33,253 bases of DNA, taken from assembly GCA_020850775.1 (NCBI GenBank), contig JADZEA010000009.1, positions 1-33,253 of the forward strand, written 5' to 3'. The notes below the pieces were generated by a model. The model was not told where the DNA came from. It did no database searches and saw only the letters and a program-made list of their open reading frames with translations. The position numbers and the translations under genes are program-made. Positions 19,143 through 29,162 of the stretch are shown piece after piece. This DNA is from a bacterium. GTDB lineage: Bacteria > CLD3. The first letter of the stretch is position 1; each line of letters opens with the position of its first letter.

Positions 19143-20462
19143 TTATTTTTTTAAGTAAGAAACTAATTCACTTAAATCAATCGTTTCCTGTTTGCTTTCT
19201 TTAAGATTTTTCACCGTTACTTTGTTGTTTGCGAGTTCGTCTTCGCCAAGAACAATCACAAATGGAATTTCCTTTTTATCGGCAAACTGAAATTGTTTTT
19301 TGAGTTTTCCCGTTTCAAAAAATAGTTCTGTGTTAATTCCTGCTTCTCTCAAAATTCTGACAACTTCAAGACTTGCCAAAATTGTTTGTTCAGAAAACAC
19401 GGTTACGAGTGCTTGGGTTCGTGTTTTTGCTTCCTGAAAAATACCAACTTCTTTCATCGCAGCGATGATTCGGTCAAGTCCAATCGTTGTTCCAACAGCA
19501 GGATTTTCACTTCCACTGAAAAGGCTAATCATTTCGTCGTAACGTCCGCCACCGGAAAGCGAGCCAATGTACGAAAATTTTGGCAAAACTGTCTCAAAAA
19601 TTGGTCCCGTGTAGTAATCAAGTCCGCGGGCTAAAGCCAGGTCAAGTTTGTAATTTTTTTGTGGAACTCCAAACGTTTCAAGGTAAGAAAAAATTTCACG
19701 GATTTCGCTGATTCCTTGTTGCGCAATTTCAATGTTTCCAAGTGTTTCAGAAATTTTAGCCAGCAGTTCAGGATTTTCGCCGCCAAGCAAAAGTATTGGT
19801 TCAAGTTTTTCAACTGAACTTTGCGGAATTCCGTTTTTCAGCATTTCTGCTTTGACTTGTTCAAGCGTAATTTTATCAAGTTTGTCAATTGAACGGCAAA
19901 CATCCTGAGTTTTTGATTCGTCAAGTCCGATAAATTTTACGATTCCCGTCAGGATTTTGCGGTTGTTAATTTTTATCAAAAAGTCCGTAAACCCAAGTTT
20001 TGCAATAATTTCATTAATCATTGAAATTAGTTCTGCGTCTGCAAGCATTGATTTTGTTCCGATTGTGTCAATGTCGCACTGATAAAATTCCCTGAAACGT
20101 CCTTGTTTGATTTGCGGAGTATCGGCACGCCAAACAGGTTGGATTTGGTAACGTTTGAAAGGTTTTACGAGTTCAGGATTCATCGCAATCACACGCGAAA
20201 GCGGGACTGTCAGGTCGTAACGCAAAGCTGTTTCATCTTTTGTTCCAGTTTTGTAGTTGAGTTTGTAGAGTAGTTTGTCTGCTTCCGTTCCGTACTTTCC
20301 CGCCAAAACCGAAAGGTACTCAATCGCCGGAGTTTCAAGTGGAGAAAAGCCGAATTTTTGAAAGACTTTTTTGATTGTTTCAAGGATTTCCTCGCGTTTA
20401 ATCATTTCTTCAGGAAGGTAATCACGTGTTCCTTTAAAAATTCGTGGTTCTATTTTTAACAT
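19143..20462 (-). CDS. hisS: Histidyl-tRNA synthetase
   Basis: GTRDYLPEEM, ALRYDLTVPLSRVIAM, REFYQCDIDTIG, LARGLDYYTGPIFE, GGGRYDEMI. Start moved from 20519 to ATG 20462, which has AAGGA upstream. Confidence 0.95.
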   Translation of the reverse strand: MLKIEPRIFKGTRDYLPEEMIKREEILETIKKVFQKFGFSPLETPAIEYLSVLAGKYGTEADKLLYKLNYKTGTKDETALRYDLTVPLSRVIAMNPELVKPFKRYQIQPVWRADTPQIKQGRFREFYQCDIDTIGTKSMLADAELISMINEIIAKLGFTDFLIKINNRKILTGIVKFIGLDESKTQDVCRSIDKLDKITLEQVKAEMLKNGIPQSSVEKLEPILLLGGENPELLAKISETLGNIEIAQQGISEIREIFSYLETFGVPQKNYKLDLALARGLDYYTGPIFETVLPKFSYIGSLSGGGRYDEMISLFSGSENPAVGTTIGLDRIIAAMKEVGIFQEAKTRTQALVTVFSEQTILASLEVVRILREAGINTELFFETGKLKKQFQFADKKEIPFVIVLGEDELANNKVTVKNLKESKQETIDLSELVSYLKK

Positions 20463-20612
20463 TTTTATTTTCCTTTTTTGGTAGATTTTAGAACTTAGGA
20501 AAAATATTTCACTAAGCATTTGTTGTTTTTAGTTTCTAAAATAAATTGAGAAAACAATGGTGAGGATTGTGAATGCAGAAGAGTTTTTGAGAATTTAAGT
20601 TTTTGAAGCACA

Positions 20613-20656
20613 TAATTTTGCCAAGTTTTATAAAACCAAAAAGTTGGCAAAAATTA
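20613..20656. repeat. Intergenic inverted repeat / cruciform-capable element
   Basis: TTTTGCCAA (20616-20624) and TTGGCAAAA (20644-20652) are exact reverse complements; the spacer contains the perfect 12-bp palindrome GTTTTATAAAAC (20625-20636). Confidence 0.5.
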
Positions 20657-20759
20657 AGTCAAGACTTTGTTTTTGTCAAGCTAAAAGTTTAATTCAGAGA
20701 AGCAAAAAATTCAATCATTCCTGACAGTCGGGAATTAGTTCAACTATTTTCTTTTTCCA

Positions 20760-23700
20760 TTGAAGTTTCTGTTCTTAATGTTTTACTTTTGCCTACTTTT
20801 TAACTTTACAGAGAATAACTTGAAACAGTATTTTTTAACTTTTTTTTTATGCCTTTTCTGTTTTGCAAAAGCATTTTCGCAAGAGAAAACCTCACTTTCG
20901 CAAAACAAACGGGAGGAAATTATTACAGGTTTTTCTGCTTACGTTCTTTCACTTACAAACCAAAATTTGATTAAAAATTCTGAAACTATCCTCTTAAACA
21001 ACGACACTTTGGAAGTAAACCGGGATTACACTTTCAATTTTCAGCAAGGAAAAATCCGTTTTTTGCTTGCTCCGCAAAGTTCGGACACAATCAAAGTTTC
21101 CTACAAAGTTATTCCTTTTAATTTTAAAGAACCGTTTTTCAGGCGAAAAAAAATCTTGCTGACAACTCCGGACACAACGGGAAACTTAATAAAAATCCAA
21201 ACTAACGAATCAGTTTTTGATTTTCTTGAAATTGAAGACGCGGAACTAAAAAAGAGTGGTAGTATTTTTAGAAGTTTTGAAGTTGGTTCTGACAAAGATT
21301 TGACGCTAAACTCTGGTTTACGTTTACAAGTTTCGGGGAAAATTGCTCAAAATGTTGATGTTGTCGCAATACTTTCAGATGAAAACACTCCAATTCAACC
21401 TGAAGGAAACACACAAAATCTTGACGAAGTTGACAAAATTTTTATTGATGTTCGCGGAACAAATTTTGGTGCAACAGTTGGCGATTATGAAATTTCACAA
21501 ACGGAAACCGAGTTTGCAAACTACTCAAGGGTTGCAAAAGGTGGAAAAATTGACGGAAAATTCAAAAACCAGGAATTTTACACTGCAGCCTCAACAGGAA
21601 AATCACTTTTTACTTCCTACGAATTTTCAGGAACTGAAGGAAACCAGGGACCCTACCAGCTTCGTGGAAAAAACGGCGAAACTCTAATCACAATTCCTGC
21701 TGGAAGTGAGAGAGTTTACATCGATGGTGAAAGGTTAACTCGTGGAGAAACAAATGATTACGTAATCAATTACAACACAGGCGAACTGACTTTTACCAAA
21801 AACCGATTAGTTACTTCCAACTCACGGATTTTAGTAGATTTTGAGTACTCTTCGGATAATTTTAACAGAACAATTCTTGTAAGTAACGCAAAAGGAACTG
21901 CTTTTAATAAAAAACTTACCGTTCAAACACGTTTTATCCGTGAAGCAGACGACAAAAATTCCCCGCTAACCGGTGATTACACAAGCGAAGTAAAAAAAGC
22001 ACTTGCTGAAATTGGGGACAACCTGAAAAATAGTTTTGTGCTTTCAGTTTCAGAAAATGTTTTGGGAAGTTACGTTAAAAAAACTGCAACAGTAAAAATT
22101 GACAATCCAAATTTTACGGACTCAACTTTCATTTATTATGAATTTTCAGAACAAGGGAATTACAGTGTAGATTTTTATGAAGTTGAAAACGGGATTGGCT
22201 TTTACGAGCAGGATTCCACAAATTCAGGCGAAAAATTTTACGTCTTTCTCTTTGGAAAAATCGGAAAATGGGACATCAAACGCACAACTTACGCAATTCC
22301 TTCAGGAACAAATCTTGCAGATTTTTCGCTAAAAGTTAAACCACTTGAAAAATTAAGTTTTAGCAGTGAAATTGCTTTGAGCGACCACGACAAAAACTTT
22401 TACTCAAACAAAAATGACAGTGATAATTTAGGAAATGCTTACAATTTTTCAGGTGAACTTGAAAAAATCAATCTTGGAAAAGCCGGTAATTTTACTTTAA
22501 AAGGACGTTTGAGGCTCAAAGAAGAGAGGTTTGTTGAAGTTGACAGAGTTGGAGAAATTGAGTTTAACCGAAAGTACAACCTAAGTTCCGGACTTGGTGG
22601 AAAAGAAGAACTCAGGGAAACAAGTCTTGATTACTTTCCAAATGAAAAATTAAAAATCACTTTTGGGGTTGGTGAAACTAAAAAAGGCGAAAATTTTTCA
22701 TCTTTGCGGAAGGAAACAAAACTAAAAACCTTAACGCAAAAAGGCTTTTTGATTGATTTGCAGGGAGACCAGGTTAGCTCAAAAAATCTAACTCAAAAAA
22801 CCAGTTGGTTCCGTGAAAAAGGAGATTTTGGTTACGCTTTTGAGAGAATTTTTTACGGGTTTAAGGTTGATTTTGAAAGGCAGGAAACCAAAATTGACAC
22901 AAGTAAAAATGGGTTACAATTTTACGAAGTCGGACCTGAAATGAACTTTTCGGGGATTTTTGGAAGTGAAGTTTCAACTTACTTAACTTACCGGAACGAC
23001 GAGAAAATTTTAGACAAAGAGTTTACAAAAGAGAGCGAGGCACTGACTTTTCGCAACGAGTGGAAATTTACAAAATTCAAATCCTGGGATTTACTTTCCG
23101 ACGTAACTTACAGAGAAAAAAATTTCACAAAAGAGTTTGAAAATGAATTTCTCCAAGACACAAAAACATTTTTAACTGATGTTTCAGTGAGTCAAAGAGG
23201 CTTTAACAATGGAATTACTTCAGATTTTCATTACACGGTCAGAGACGAACAAACCCGCGAACTTGTTGAAGAATTTATTCCGGATAAAAATGGCATTTAT
23301 GTTTTTGACGACTCACTTTTCAGACCAGTAAACAGTTCTGATTTTGGCGACAAAATTCTTTACCGAAGAGAGTTAAAACCAATTGGTGATTTTATTCCGA
23401 TTCTTAACCTTAGTGCAGGTGCAAGAATTAAAACCAAGTTTAAAAGCCTGTTTCAAGGCAACGAAGAGTGGTTTTTCAGAAATTTTGGAACTGAAACAAG
23501 AATTAGAATTTCCGAAGAAACAAAGGAAAAAGACAAACTGAAAATTTATCTTTTTGACTTGGAAGCATTCCAGAGAGATGCTACAACAATCAAAGGAACG
23601 CTTGGTTTGACACAGGATTTTTTATTTTTGGAAGACACAAAAAACCATAATTTAAAACTTACTTTAGGTTTTGAGGACAGCGAAAACAACCAACTTTCGC

Positions 23701-24242
23701 AAGGTAAACAAGAACGATTTTCCCGTGAAATTTCGTTGCGTTACAGAGGAAAATTTTTGAACCGTTACGGATTAAACTCAAATTTTTTGCGTGAACTTGT
23801 TGAGCAAACTTACAAAGATGGTTCCGGTGAAAACACAAACCTTACAAAAAACACGTTGTTTTTAGGTTTTTCCTATTTTTGGGGTGCTAACTTAGTTTTT
23901 GGGAATGATTTCAAAGTGAACCTGAACTCAAACAAGGAAACAGAAACTCAAACTGGAAAAATTTTTGCACTCACTCCGAACCTTCAGTACTCTTTCAAGC
24001 GTAAGGGAAGGCTTACAAGTGATTTTACTTTGACGAAAGTTTTTGTCAAAAGCGAAAATTTATCCGTTCCGTACTCACTCACAAGTGGCTTGCAAGAAGG
24101 GAATTCGTTTGACTGGAACCTGCGTTTTGATTACAGGATTAGCAACAACGTTTCAAGTTCTTTGAGTTACAGTGGGAAAAAACATTCAGGCGATAAGTTT
24201 GTAACGCACTTGGGAAAAGCAGAAATCAGAGCTTTTTTTTAA
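20760..24242 (+). CDS. Large putative outer-membrane beta-barrel protein, uncharacterised
   Basis: 1160-aa ORF with signal-peptide-like segment (YFLTFFLCLFCFAKAFSQ), long alternating polar/aromatic strands, and C-terminus ...GKAEIRAFF ending in Phe. Start uncertain (TTG 20760, ATG 20778, or TTG 20820). Confidence 0.8.
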   Translation: MKFLFLMFYFCLLFNFTENNLKQYFLTFFLCLFCFAKAFSQEKTSLSQNKREEIITGFSAYVLSLTNQNLIKNSETILLNNDTLEVNRDYTFNFQQGKIRFLLAPQSSDTIKVSYKVIPFNFKEPFFRRKKILLTTPDTTGNLIKIQTNESVFDFLEIEDAELKKSGSIFRSFEVGSDKDLTLNSGLRLQVSGKIAQNVDVVAILSDENTPIQPEGNTQNLDEVDKIFIDVRGTNFGATVGDYEISQTETEFANYSRVAKGGKIDGKFKNQEFYTAASTGKSLFTSYEFSGTEGNQGPYQLRGKNGETLITIPAGSERVYIDGERLTRGETNDYVINYNTGELTFTKNRLVTSNSRILVDFEYSSDNFNRTILVSNAKGTAFNKKLTVQTRFIREADDKNSPLTGDYTSEVKKALAEIGDNLKNSFVLSVSENVLGSYVKKTATVKIDNPNFTDSTFIYYEFSEQGNYSVDFYEVENGIGFYEQDSTNSGEKFYVFLFGKIGKWDIKRTTYAIPSGTNLADFSLKVKPLEKLSFSSEIALSDHDKNFYSNKNDSDNLGNAYNFSGELEKINLGKAGNFTLKGRLRLKEERFVEVDRVGEIEFNRKYNLSSGLGGKEELRETSLDYFPNEKLKITFGVGETKKGENFSSLRKETKLKTLTQKGFLIDLQGDQVSSKNLTQKTSWFREKGDFGYAFERIFYGFKVDFERQETKIDTSKNGLQFYEVGPEMNFSGIFGSEVSTYLTYRNDEKILDKEFTKESEALTFRNEWKFTKFKSWDLLSDVTYREKNFTKEFENEFLQDTKTFLTDVSVSQRGFNNGITSDFHYTVRDEQTRELVEEFIPDKNGIYVFDDSLFRPVNSSDFGDKILYRRELKPIGDFIPILNLSAGARIKTKFKSLFQGNEEWFFRNFGTETRIRISEETKEKDKLKIYLFDLEAFQRDATTIKGTLGLTQDFLFLEDTKNHNLKLTLGFEDSENNQLSQGKQERFSREISLRYRGKFLNRYGLNSNFLRELVEQTYKDGSGENTNLTKNTLFLGFSYFWGANLVFGNDFKVNLNSNKETETQTGKIFALTPNLQYSFKRKGRLTSDFTLTKVFVKSENLSVPYSLTSGLQEGNSFDWNLRFDYRISNNVSSSLSYSGKKHSGDKFVTHLGKAEIRAFF

Positions 24243-24246
24243 AAAA

Positions 24247-25137
24247 TTACCTTCCTCTTGGATGAAAAGTTCTGTGAATTTCTTTTAGAAGTTCACGGTC
24301 AAGGTGCGTGTAAATTTGAGTTGTGGAAATATCTGTGTGTCCGAGCATTTCTTGAACAGCCCGCAAATCCGCTCCTCCTTCAAGCAGGTGAGTTGCGAAA
24401 GAATGGCGAAAAGTGTGTGGAGTTACTCTTTTTTCAATTTTTGCATTTTCAACGTAAGCACGTAAAATTTTCAAAAATCCCATCCGCGAAAGTTTTGTTC
24501 CTTTTGTGTTCAGGAATAAAAAATCAAGGCTTTTTTCAGGTTTTTTCCAGACTAAACGAACTTGATTCTGGTAAAGTTTTATCCAGTAAACCGCAGTTTC
24601 ACCGATTGGAACGAGCCTTTCTTTTGAGCCTTTTCCTTTAACCCTGATGAGTTCTTCATTGAAAAATAAATCTTGTTGCTGAAAATTCAGCAGTTCAGAA
24701 ATTCGCAAACCACAAGCGTAAATCATTTCAAGCATTGCTTTGTCTCTCAGTCCGATTTCTGTTGTTGTTTGAGGTTGTTTCAAAATCAGGTCAACTTCTG
24801 TTTCGGTGAGAGTGTCGGGAAGTTTTCGCTCAACTTTTCGTGTTGAAAGCAGTTCAGTTGGATTGTTTTCAACAACGTTTTCAAGGATTAAAAACTTGTA
24901 AAAAGTTCTCAAAGAGCTGACGTGTCTTGCAATGCTTGGTTTTGAAAGGTTTAGTTCTTCTAAAAAAAGCAAGTAAGAAAGGATTGTGTCAGTTGTTGCT
25001 TTTTCAATTAAAGTTTTGTTTTGGTCTGAAAATTCCTGAAAATGTTTGAGGTCAAAGTTGTAAGAATCAATTGTGTTTTTGGAAAGCCCGCGTTCAAGTT
25101 TCAGGTGGATAAAAAAATCACGTAAGTAAAGGTTCAT
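24247..25137 (-). CDS. xerD: Tyrosine recombinase XerD/XerC
   Basis: N-terminal SAM-like DNA-binding domain; catalytic ACGLRISELL, HTFRHSFATHLLEGGADLRAVQEMLGHTDISTTQIYTH (R..HxxR..H..Y). Confidence 0.93.
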   Translation of the reverse strand: MNLYLRDFFIHLKLERGLSKNTIDSYNFDLKHFQEFSDQNKTLIEKATTDTILSYLLFLEELNLSKPSIARHVSSLRTFYKFLILENVVENNPTELLSTRKVERKLPDTLTETEVDLILKQPQTTTEIGLRDKAMLEMIYACGLRISELLNFQQQDLFFNEELIRVKGKGSKERLVPIGETAVYWIKLYQNQVRLVWKKPEKSLDFLFLNTKGTKLSRMGFLKILRAYVENAKIEKRVTPHTFRHSFATHLLEGGADLRAVQEMLGHTDISTTQIYTHLDRELLKEIHRTFHPRGR

Positions 25138-25144
25138 TGTTTTT

Positions 25145-26344
25145 CTAACGGTTTTCTTCTAACGGTACGAACTTTAAATGAATGTAAGTTCTGACTAAAC
25201 TGCTGGTAAAAATGTAGTCGCCACGTTTTTCGCCTGCTTTCAGCACGTTTAGCTTTTTCATTTTTTGCAGGAAGTTGTGAAATTTATTTTTTTCAGTTTC
25301 GGAAAGCATGGTTTCAATTTTGGCTTTTTTGAAAGTTAAGCCAAAACCAGTTTTGGCAAGTTTAGAGAGGATTGTCTGGTAATCTTTACTTTGCAAGGTT
25401 TGGTAAACTTGCTGGTCAAAAAATTTGGTGCCGATTTCAATTGCAGAGTTGTAAATACCTGAAGCTGCATCAGCAGTATCAATTTTATTGTCTTTATCTT
25501 CCCAAAAAGTATTTTCACCGATTACGTGTGCAACCTTTGCAAGACCATCTGAAAATTGACACATCAAATCCATTGCTTTTGGTTCAACTTCAATTCCAAC
25601 GGAGGCAAAAGTTTTTGTGAAAAAATCTTCCGTTTCAGTTTTGCTCAATTTTTTAATTTCAAGTACGTCGAAGATTCGTTCAACAGGTTGGTGATTTTTA
25701 ATTAAATCGCGTCTTTTTTCATCAATTCCGCAAAGCATTAAAAGTAGTGGCAATGGTTCCTGACTAAGTGCGTTTTCATCAATTAAAGTTTTAATAAAGT
25801 GTGCGAATTTTGGGTTTTTGCTGATTCCGTTGATTTCATCAAAGATTAACATTATTCCCTGGACTTGATTTTCTTTCAGTTTGGTAAAAAGGTTTTTTAG
25901 AAGTGGTAAAAATCCGTGTGAAAGCTCTAAGCTATCTTTTTTTAACTCCTGCAAGTTAATTTTAACACCAAAAATTTCTTGTTGTCCAACGTACTTTGAT
26001 AAAAAATCACGTGATTTGTCTGCTAAAGATGGTTCGTAAGGTTGGGCTTTGATGATTGCTTCTACTGTTTTTGTGGTAACTTCTTCAACTGTTTCAACTC
26101 CGCCTAAAAGAACGTGAATGCCGAAGATTTTATATTTTTTTTCTGCAAGTGATTTTGAGTAGCCTGCAAGCGAAGTTTTACCAATTCCATACTCGCCTGT
26201 AAGAAAAAGTGCTTGTGGTTTCCCAAACTGAACCTGACTTAAGGAACGTTCAATTCTTTGAATTTCAGCGTCTCTTCCCGTAAAAAATTCTAAAGAGACA
26301 GGTTGTCCGGGGTTAAAAGGACTTCTACCTTTATTAAAGTTCAT
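25145..26344 (-). CDS. AAA ATPase (ORC/Cdc6- or STAND-like, N-terminal NPFNPG...FTGR motif)
   Basis: RSPFNPGQPVSLEFFTGRDAEI, Walker A GEYGIGKTS, Walker B IMLIFDEI, C-terminal winged-helix-like region; 399 aa. Confidence 0.82.
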   Translation of the reverse strand: MNFNKGRSPFNPGQPVSLEFFTGRDAEIQRIERSLSQVQFGKPQALFLTGEYGIGKTSLAGYSKSLAEKKYKIFGIHVLLGGVETVEEVTTKTVEAIIKAQPYEPSLADKSRDFLSKYVGQQEIFGVKINLQELKKDSLELSHGFLPLLKNLFTKLKENQVQGIMLIFDEINGISKNPKFAHFIKTLIDENALSQEPLPLLLMLCGIDEKRRDLIKNHQPVERIFDVLEIKKLSKTETEDFFTKTFASVGIEVEPKAMDLMCQFSDGLAKVAHVIGENTFWEDKDNKIDTADAASGIYNSAIEIGTKFFDQQVYQTLQSKDYQTILSKLAKTGFGLTFKKAKIETMLSETEKNKFHNFLQKMKKLNVLKAGEKRGDYIFTSSLVRTYIHLKFVPLEENR

Positions 26345-26348
26345 TTTT

Positions 26349-26783
26349 TTATTCCGATAAAATTGTTTCTGTCAGCGAAAGTGCAATTCCGGACATCATT
26401 ACTTCCGGTCCTAACGTCGTAAAATCACCTGAAAGAATGTCTTTGTTCACGTTTGCGTAAAACGAACAACCAGCATTTTTTTCAATGATTAAACCTGAAA
26501 GTTTACCTGCGTGTTCACCAATAAAAGTTACTTCACCAAGCATTTCGCTAACGACGTAACCACAACAAAAATGTAGCTGCAAGTGTGTGCAGTTCGTGTA
26601 AACAGTTATTAAATTGCCTTTTTCGTCTCCGATTGGAATATCACTGTAAATTTCAACTGAAACTTTTCTGCTTCCGTCTTCACTAATCAAACTAAGTCTA
26701 AAATTATTTACACGGTCTTTTGCTTCAACTCCAAGTGCTTTTGATATTTTTTTAATGTCAGACTTTTTAAACTTGAAACTCAT
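26349..26783 (-). CDS. Hypothetical protein, 144 aa, immediately upstream of the AAA ATPase
   Basis: ORF MSFKFKKSDIKKISKALGVEAKDRVNNF...; 4-nt spacing to the ATPase start; no family recognised. Confidence 0.75.
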   Translation of the reverse strand: MSFKFKKSDIKKISKALGVEAKDRVNNFRLSLISEDGSRKVSVEIYSDIPIGDEKGNLITVYTNCTHLQLHFCCGYVVSEMLGEVTFIGEHAGKLSGLIIEKNAGCSFYANVNKDILSGDFTTLGPEVMMSGIALSLTETILSE

Positions 26784-26942
26784 TAACTTTCTCCATTAAA
26801 CTTAAAATTTTAGTTTGCAAGGCGTTTTTACTTTTTTCTTCAACCTTTGTTTCTTGAAACTTAGATTTTGCATTGAAATTTAAAACGATTTACTTAATTT
26901 AAATCCAAAAATTTTTTTTTGAACTTTAATTTTTGGATTAGA

Positions 26943-28310
26943 ATGGCGAAAACAATACTCATCAAAAATGCAACTGCAATTGCAACCTTAGGAAAGGAAC
27001 AAAGGCTTCTTCAAAATGCTCACTTACTGATTGAAGGAAACTTAATTAAAAAACTTGGTGAAGGAGATTTTTTTTGTGAAGCTGACGAGGTTTTGAACGC
27101 AAAAGACAAAGTCGTCGTTGCCGGGTTCGTCAACACGCACCACCATTTTTGCCAAACTTTGACACGTGCCTTTCCGCTTGCAATAAATTCCAAACTTTTT
27201 GACTGGTTAATTAATCAGTATCCCGTTTGGGCAGGTTTTGACCACGAAGCAATTTTTTTGTCAACTCAAATTGCACTCGCAGAACTGATGCTTTCAGGCT
27301 GCACAACTTCCACAAACCATCACTACCTTTACCCAAAAGGGCAAACTAAATTTTTAGACACAGAAATTTTAGCGGCAAAAGAAATTGGAATTCGCTTTCA
27401 ACCAACGCGTGGTTCAATGACTTTAGGTGAAAAAGATGGCGGACTTCCACCTGACAGCGTTACAGAATTTGATGAAAACGTGATTTTGGATTCCGAAAGG
27501 CTAATCCAAACCTACAACGACGAAAGTTTCGGTTCAATGCTGAAGATTGCACTTGCTCCTTGTGCGCCTTTTAACGTTTCAAAGTTTGTGATGCGGGAAT
27601 CCGCAAAACTTGCCGAAAAGTATGGCGTTTCGCTTCACACACACTTAGCAGAAACCGAAGACGAAACTGCTTACTGCCTTGAAAATTTCGGCTGCCGTCC
27701 ACTTGATTACCTTGAGGAAGTTGGTTGGTTACGTGAAAAAGTTTGGCTTGCCCACGGAATTTTTTTTAACGACGCAGAAATCCAAAAACTCGCAAAGTTT
27801 AAAATCGGAATCGCTCACTGTCCTTCTTCAAACGCAAGGCTTGGTTCAGGAATTTGTGAAGTAAACAAACTACGAAAAGCAGGTTGTCCGGTTGGAATTG
27901 GAGTTGACGGAAGCGCTTCAAACGATTCTTCAAACATTCTTTCAGAAATCAGACAAGCACTTTTGCTGACTCGTGTGAAGTACGGAGCAGAGGCAATTAA
28001 AGTTGAAGACGTTTTGGAAATGGCTACGTTTGACGGTGCAAAATGCCTTTCGCGGGACGACATCGGAAAAATTGAAGTTGGAAAGTGTGCTGACCTTGCG
28101 ATTTTTGATTTGAACCACCTGAACTACTCGGGAGCTGAAGACCCTTTGGGAGCGATTGTTTTGTGTCAGGCGACGACGGTTGACACTTTAATTGTGAACG
28201 GTGAAATTAAAATCAGGAACAAGGAATTTGTCGATTTTGGCTTGCAGGAAAAGATTTTCAGGCACAGAGAAAAGGCTAAAAAACTACTTAAAAAAGCAGG
28301 AGTTTTGTAA
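26943..28310 (+). CDS. Amidohydrolase, TRZ/ATZ family, 8-oxoguanine-deaminase-like
   Basis: Metal motif [84 protein letters not shown]. Start moved from TTG 26919 to ATG 26943. Confidence 0.88.
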   Translation: MAKTILIKNATAIATLGKEQRLLQNAHLLIEGNLIKKLGEGDFFCEADEVLNAKDKVVVAGFVNTHHHFCQTLTRAFPLAINSKLFDWLINQYPVWAGFDHEAIFLSTQIALAELMLSGCTTSTNHHYLYPKGQTKFLDTEILAAKEIGIRFQPTRGSMTLGEKDGGLPPDSVTEFDENVILDSERLIQTYNDESFGSMLKIALAPCAPFNVSKFVMRESAKLAEKYGVSLHTHLAETEDETAYCLENFGCRPLDYLEEVGWLREKVWLAHGIFFNDAEIQKLAKFKIGIAHCPSSNARLGSGICEVNKLRKAGCPVGIGVDGSASNDSSNILSEIRQALLLTRVKYGAEAIKVEDVLEMATFDGAKCLSRDDIGKIEVGKCADLAIFDLNHLNYSGAEDPLGAIVLCQATTVDTLIVNGEIKIRNKEFVDFGLQEKIFRHREKAKKLLKKAGVL

Positions 28311-28311
28311 A

Positions 28312-29091
28312 ATGAAACAGTACCTTGAGTTGCTTTCTCACGTTTTGGCAAGCGGAGTGCAAAAAGAAGACAGAACGGGAACGGGAACTTTGAGCGTTTT
28401 TGGTTACCAGATGCGTTTTGATTTACAAAGAGGTTTTCCACTTGTAACTACAAAAAAACTCCATTTAAAATCAATAATTCACGAACTTTTATGGTTTTTG
28501 CAAGGCAGCACAAACACAAAATATTTAAACGAAAACGGCGTGAAAATTTGGGATGAGTGGGCTGACGAAAATGGAAATCTTGGTCCGGTTTACGGGAAGC
28601 AGTGGCGAAATTTTGGTGGAATTGACCAAATTTCACAAGTTGTCGGGCAAATTAAAAAAAATCCAAACTCACGAAGGCTTTTAGTTTCTGCCTGGAATGT
28701 TCCTGAAATTGAAAAAATGAAACTTCCACCTTGCCACGTTCTTTTTCAGTTTTACGTTGCAAACAACAAACTTTCGTGTCAACTTTACCAACGAAGTGCT
28801 GATATTTTTCTTGGCGTTCCGTTCAACATCGCTTCGTATTCGCTTTTAACTTTAATGATTGCAAGTGTTTGCGGGCTTGAACCCGGAGATTTTATCCATA
28901 CTTTTGGTGATACTCATCTTTACCTGAACCACGTTGAGCAAGCAAAACTACAACTTTCACGAAAGCCTTTTTCTTTGCCGGAAATGAAAATTAACAAAGA
29001 AGTAAAATCTGTTTTTGATTTTTGTTACGCTGATTTTTCGCTTGAAAATTATGAATTTCACCCACACATTAAAGCGGAAGTTTCAGTGTAA
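28312..29091 (+). CDS. thyA: Thymidylate synthase
   Basis: [33 protein letters not shown] (active-site Cys), [23 protein letters not shown]. Start ATG 28312, 1 nt after the upstream stop. Confidence 0.97.
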   Translation: MKQYLELLSHVLASGVQKEDRTGTGTLSVFGYQMRFDLQRGFPLVTTKKLHLKSIIHELLWFLQGSTNTKYLNENGVKIWDEWADENGNLGPVYGKQWRNFGGIDQISQVVGQIKKNPNSRRLLVSAWNVPEIEKMKLPPCHVLFQFYVANNKLSCQLYQRSADIFLGVPFNIASYSLLTLMIASVCGLEPGDFIHTFGDTHLYLNHVEQAKLQLSRKPFSLPEMKINKEVKSVFDFCYADFSLENYEFHPHIKAEVSV

Positions 29092-29098
29092 AAAGGAG

Positions 29099-29124
29099 AA
29101 AAGGAGTGCTTCAAAGCTCCTTTT
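29099..29124 (+). terminator. Short hairpin with U-tract between thyA and folA (terminator or attenuator)
   Basis: AAAAGGAG (29099-29106) / CTCCTTTT (29117-29124), 10-nt loop, followed by T then A-rich sequence. Confidence 0.5.
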
Positions 29125-29162
29125 TGAAAAAAATAGAAAGTAAAAAGGGCAGAGTAGATTTT

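Noticed and set aside
20557-20724. Short ORF MVRIVNAEEFLRI* continuing in frame after a stop for 41 codons (possible pseudogene)
   Set aside because: Too short and no recognisable homology; consistent with chance open frames in AT-rich intergenic DNA.
24258-24641. 127-aa plus-strand ORF opposite xerD
   Set aside because: Fully inside the conserved XerD catalytic domain on the other strand; no motif of its own.
24247-25137. Tyrosine recombinase as a sign of an integrated mobile element
   Set aside because: Sequence and length fit housekeeping XerD; no att-like direct repeats, tRNA, phage or conjugation genes nearby.
28166-28636. Minus-strand ORFs opposite the amidohydrolase/thyA junction
   Set aside because: Antisense to strongly conserved thyA and amidohydrolase sequence; no supporting signal.
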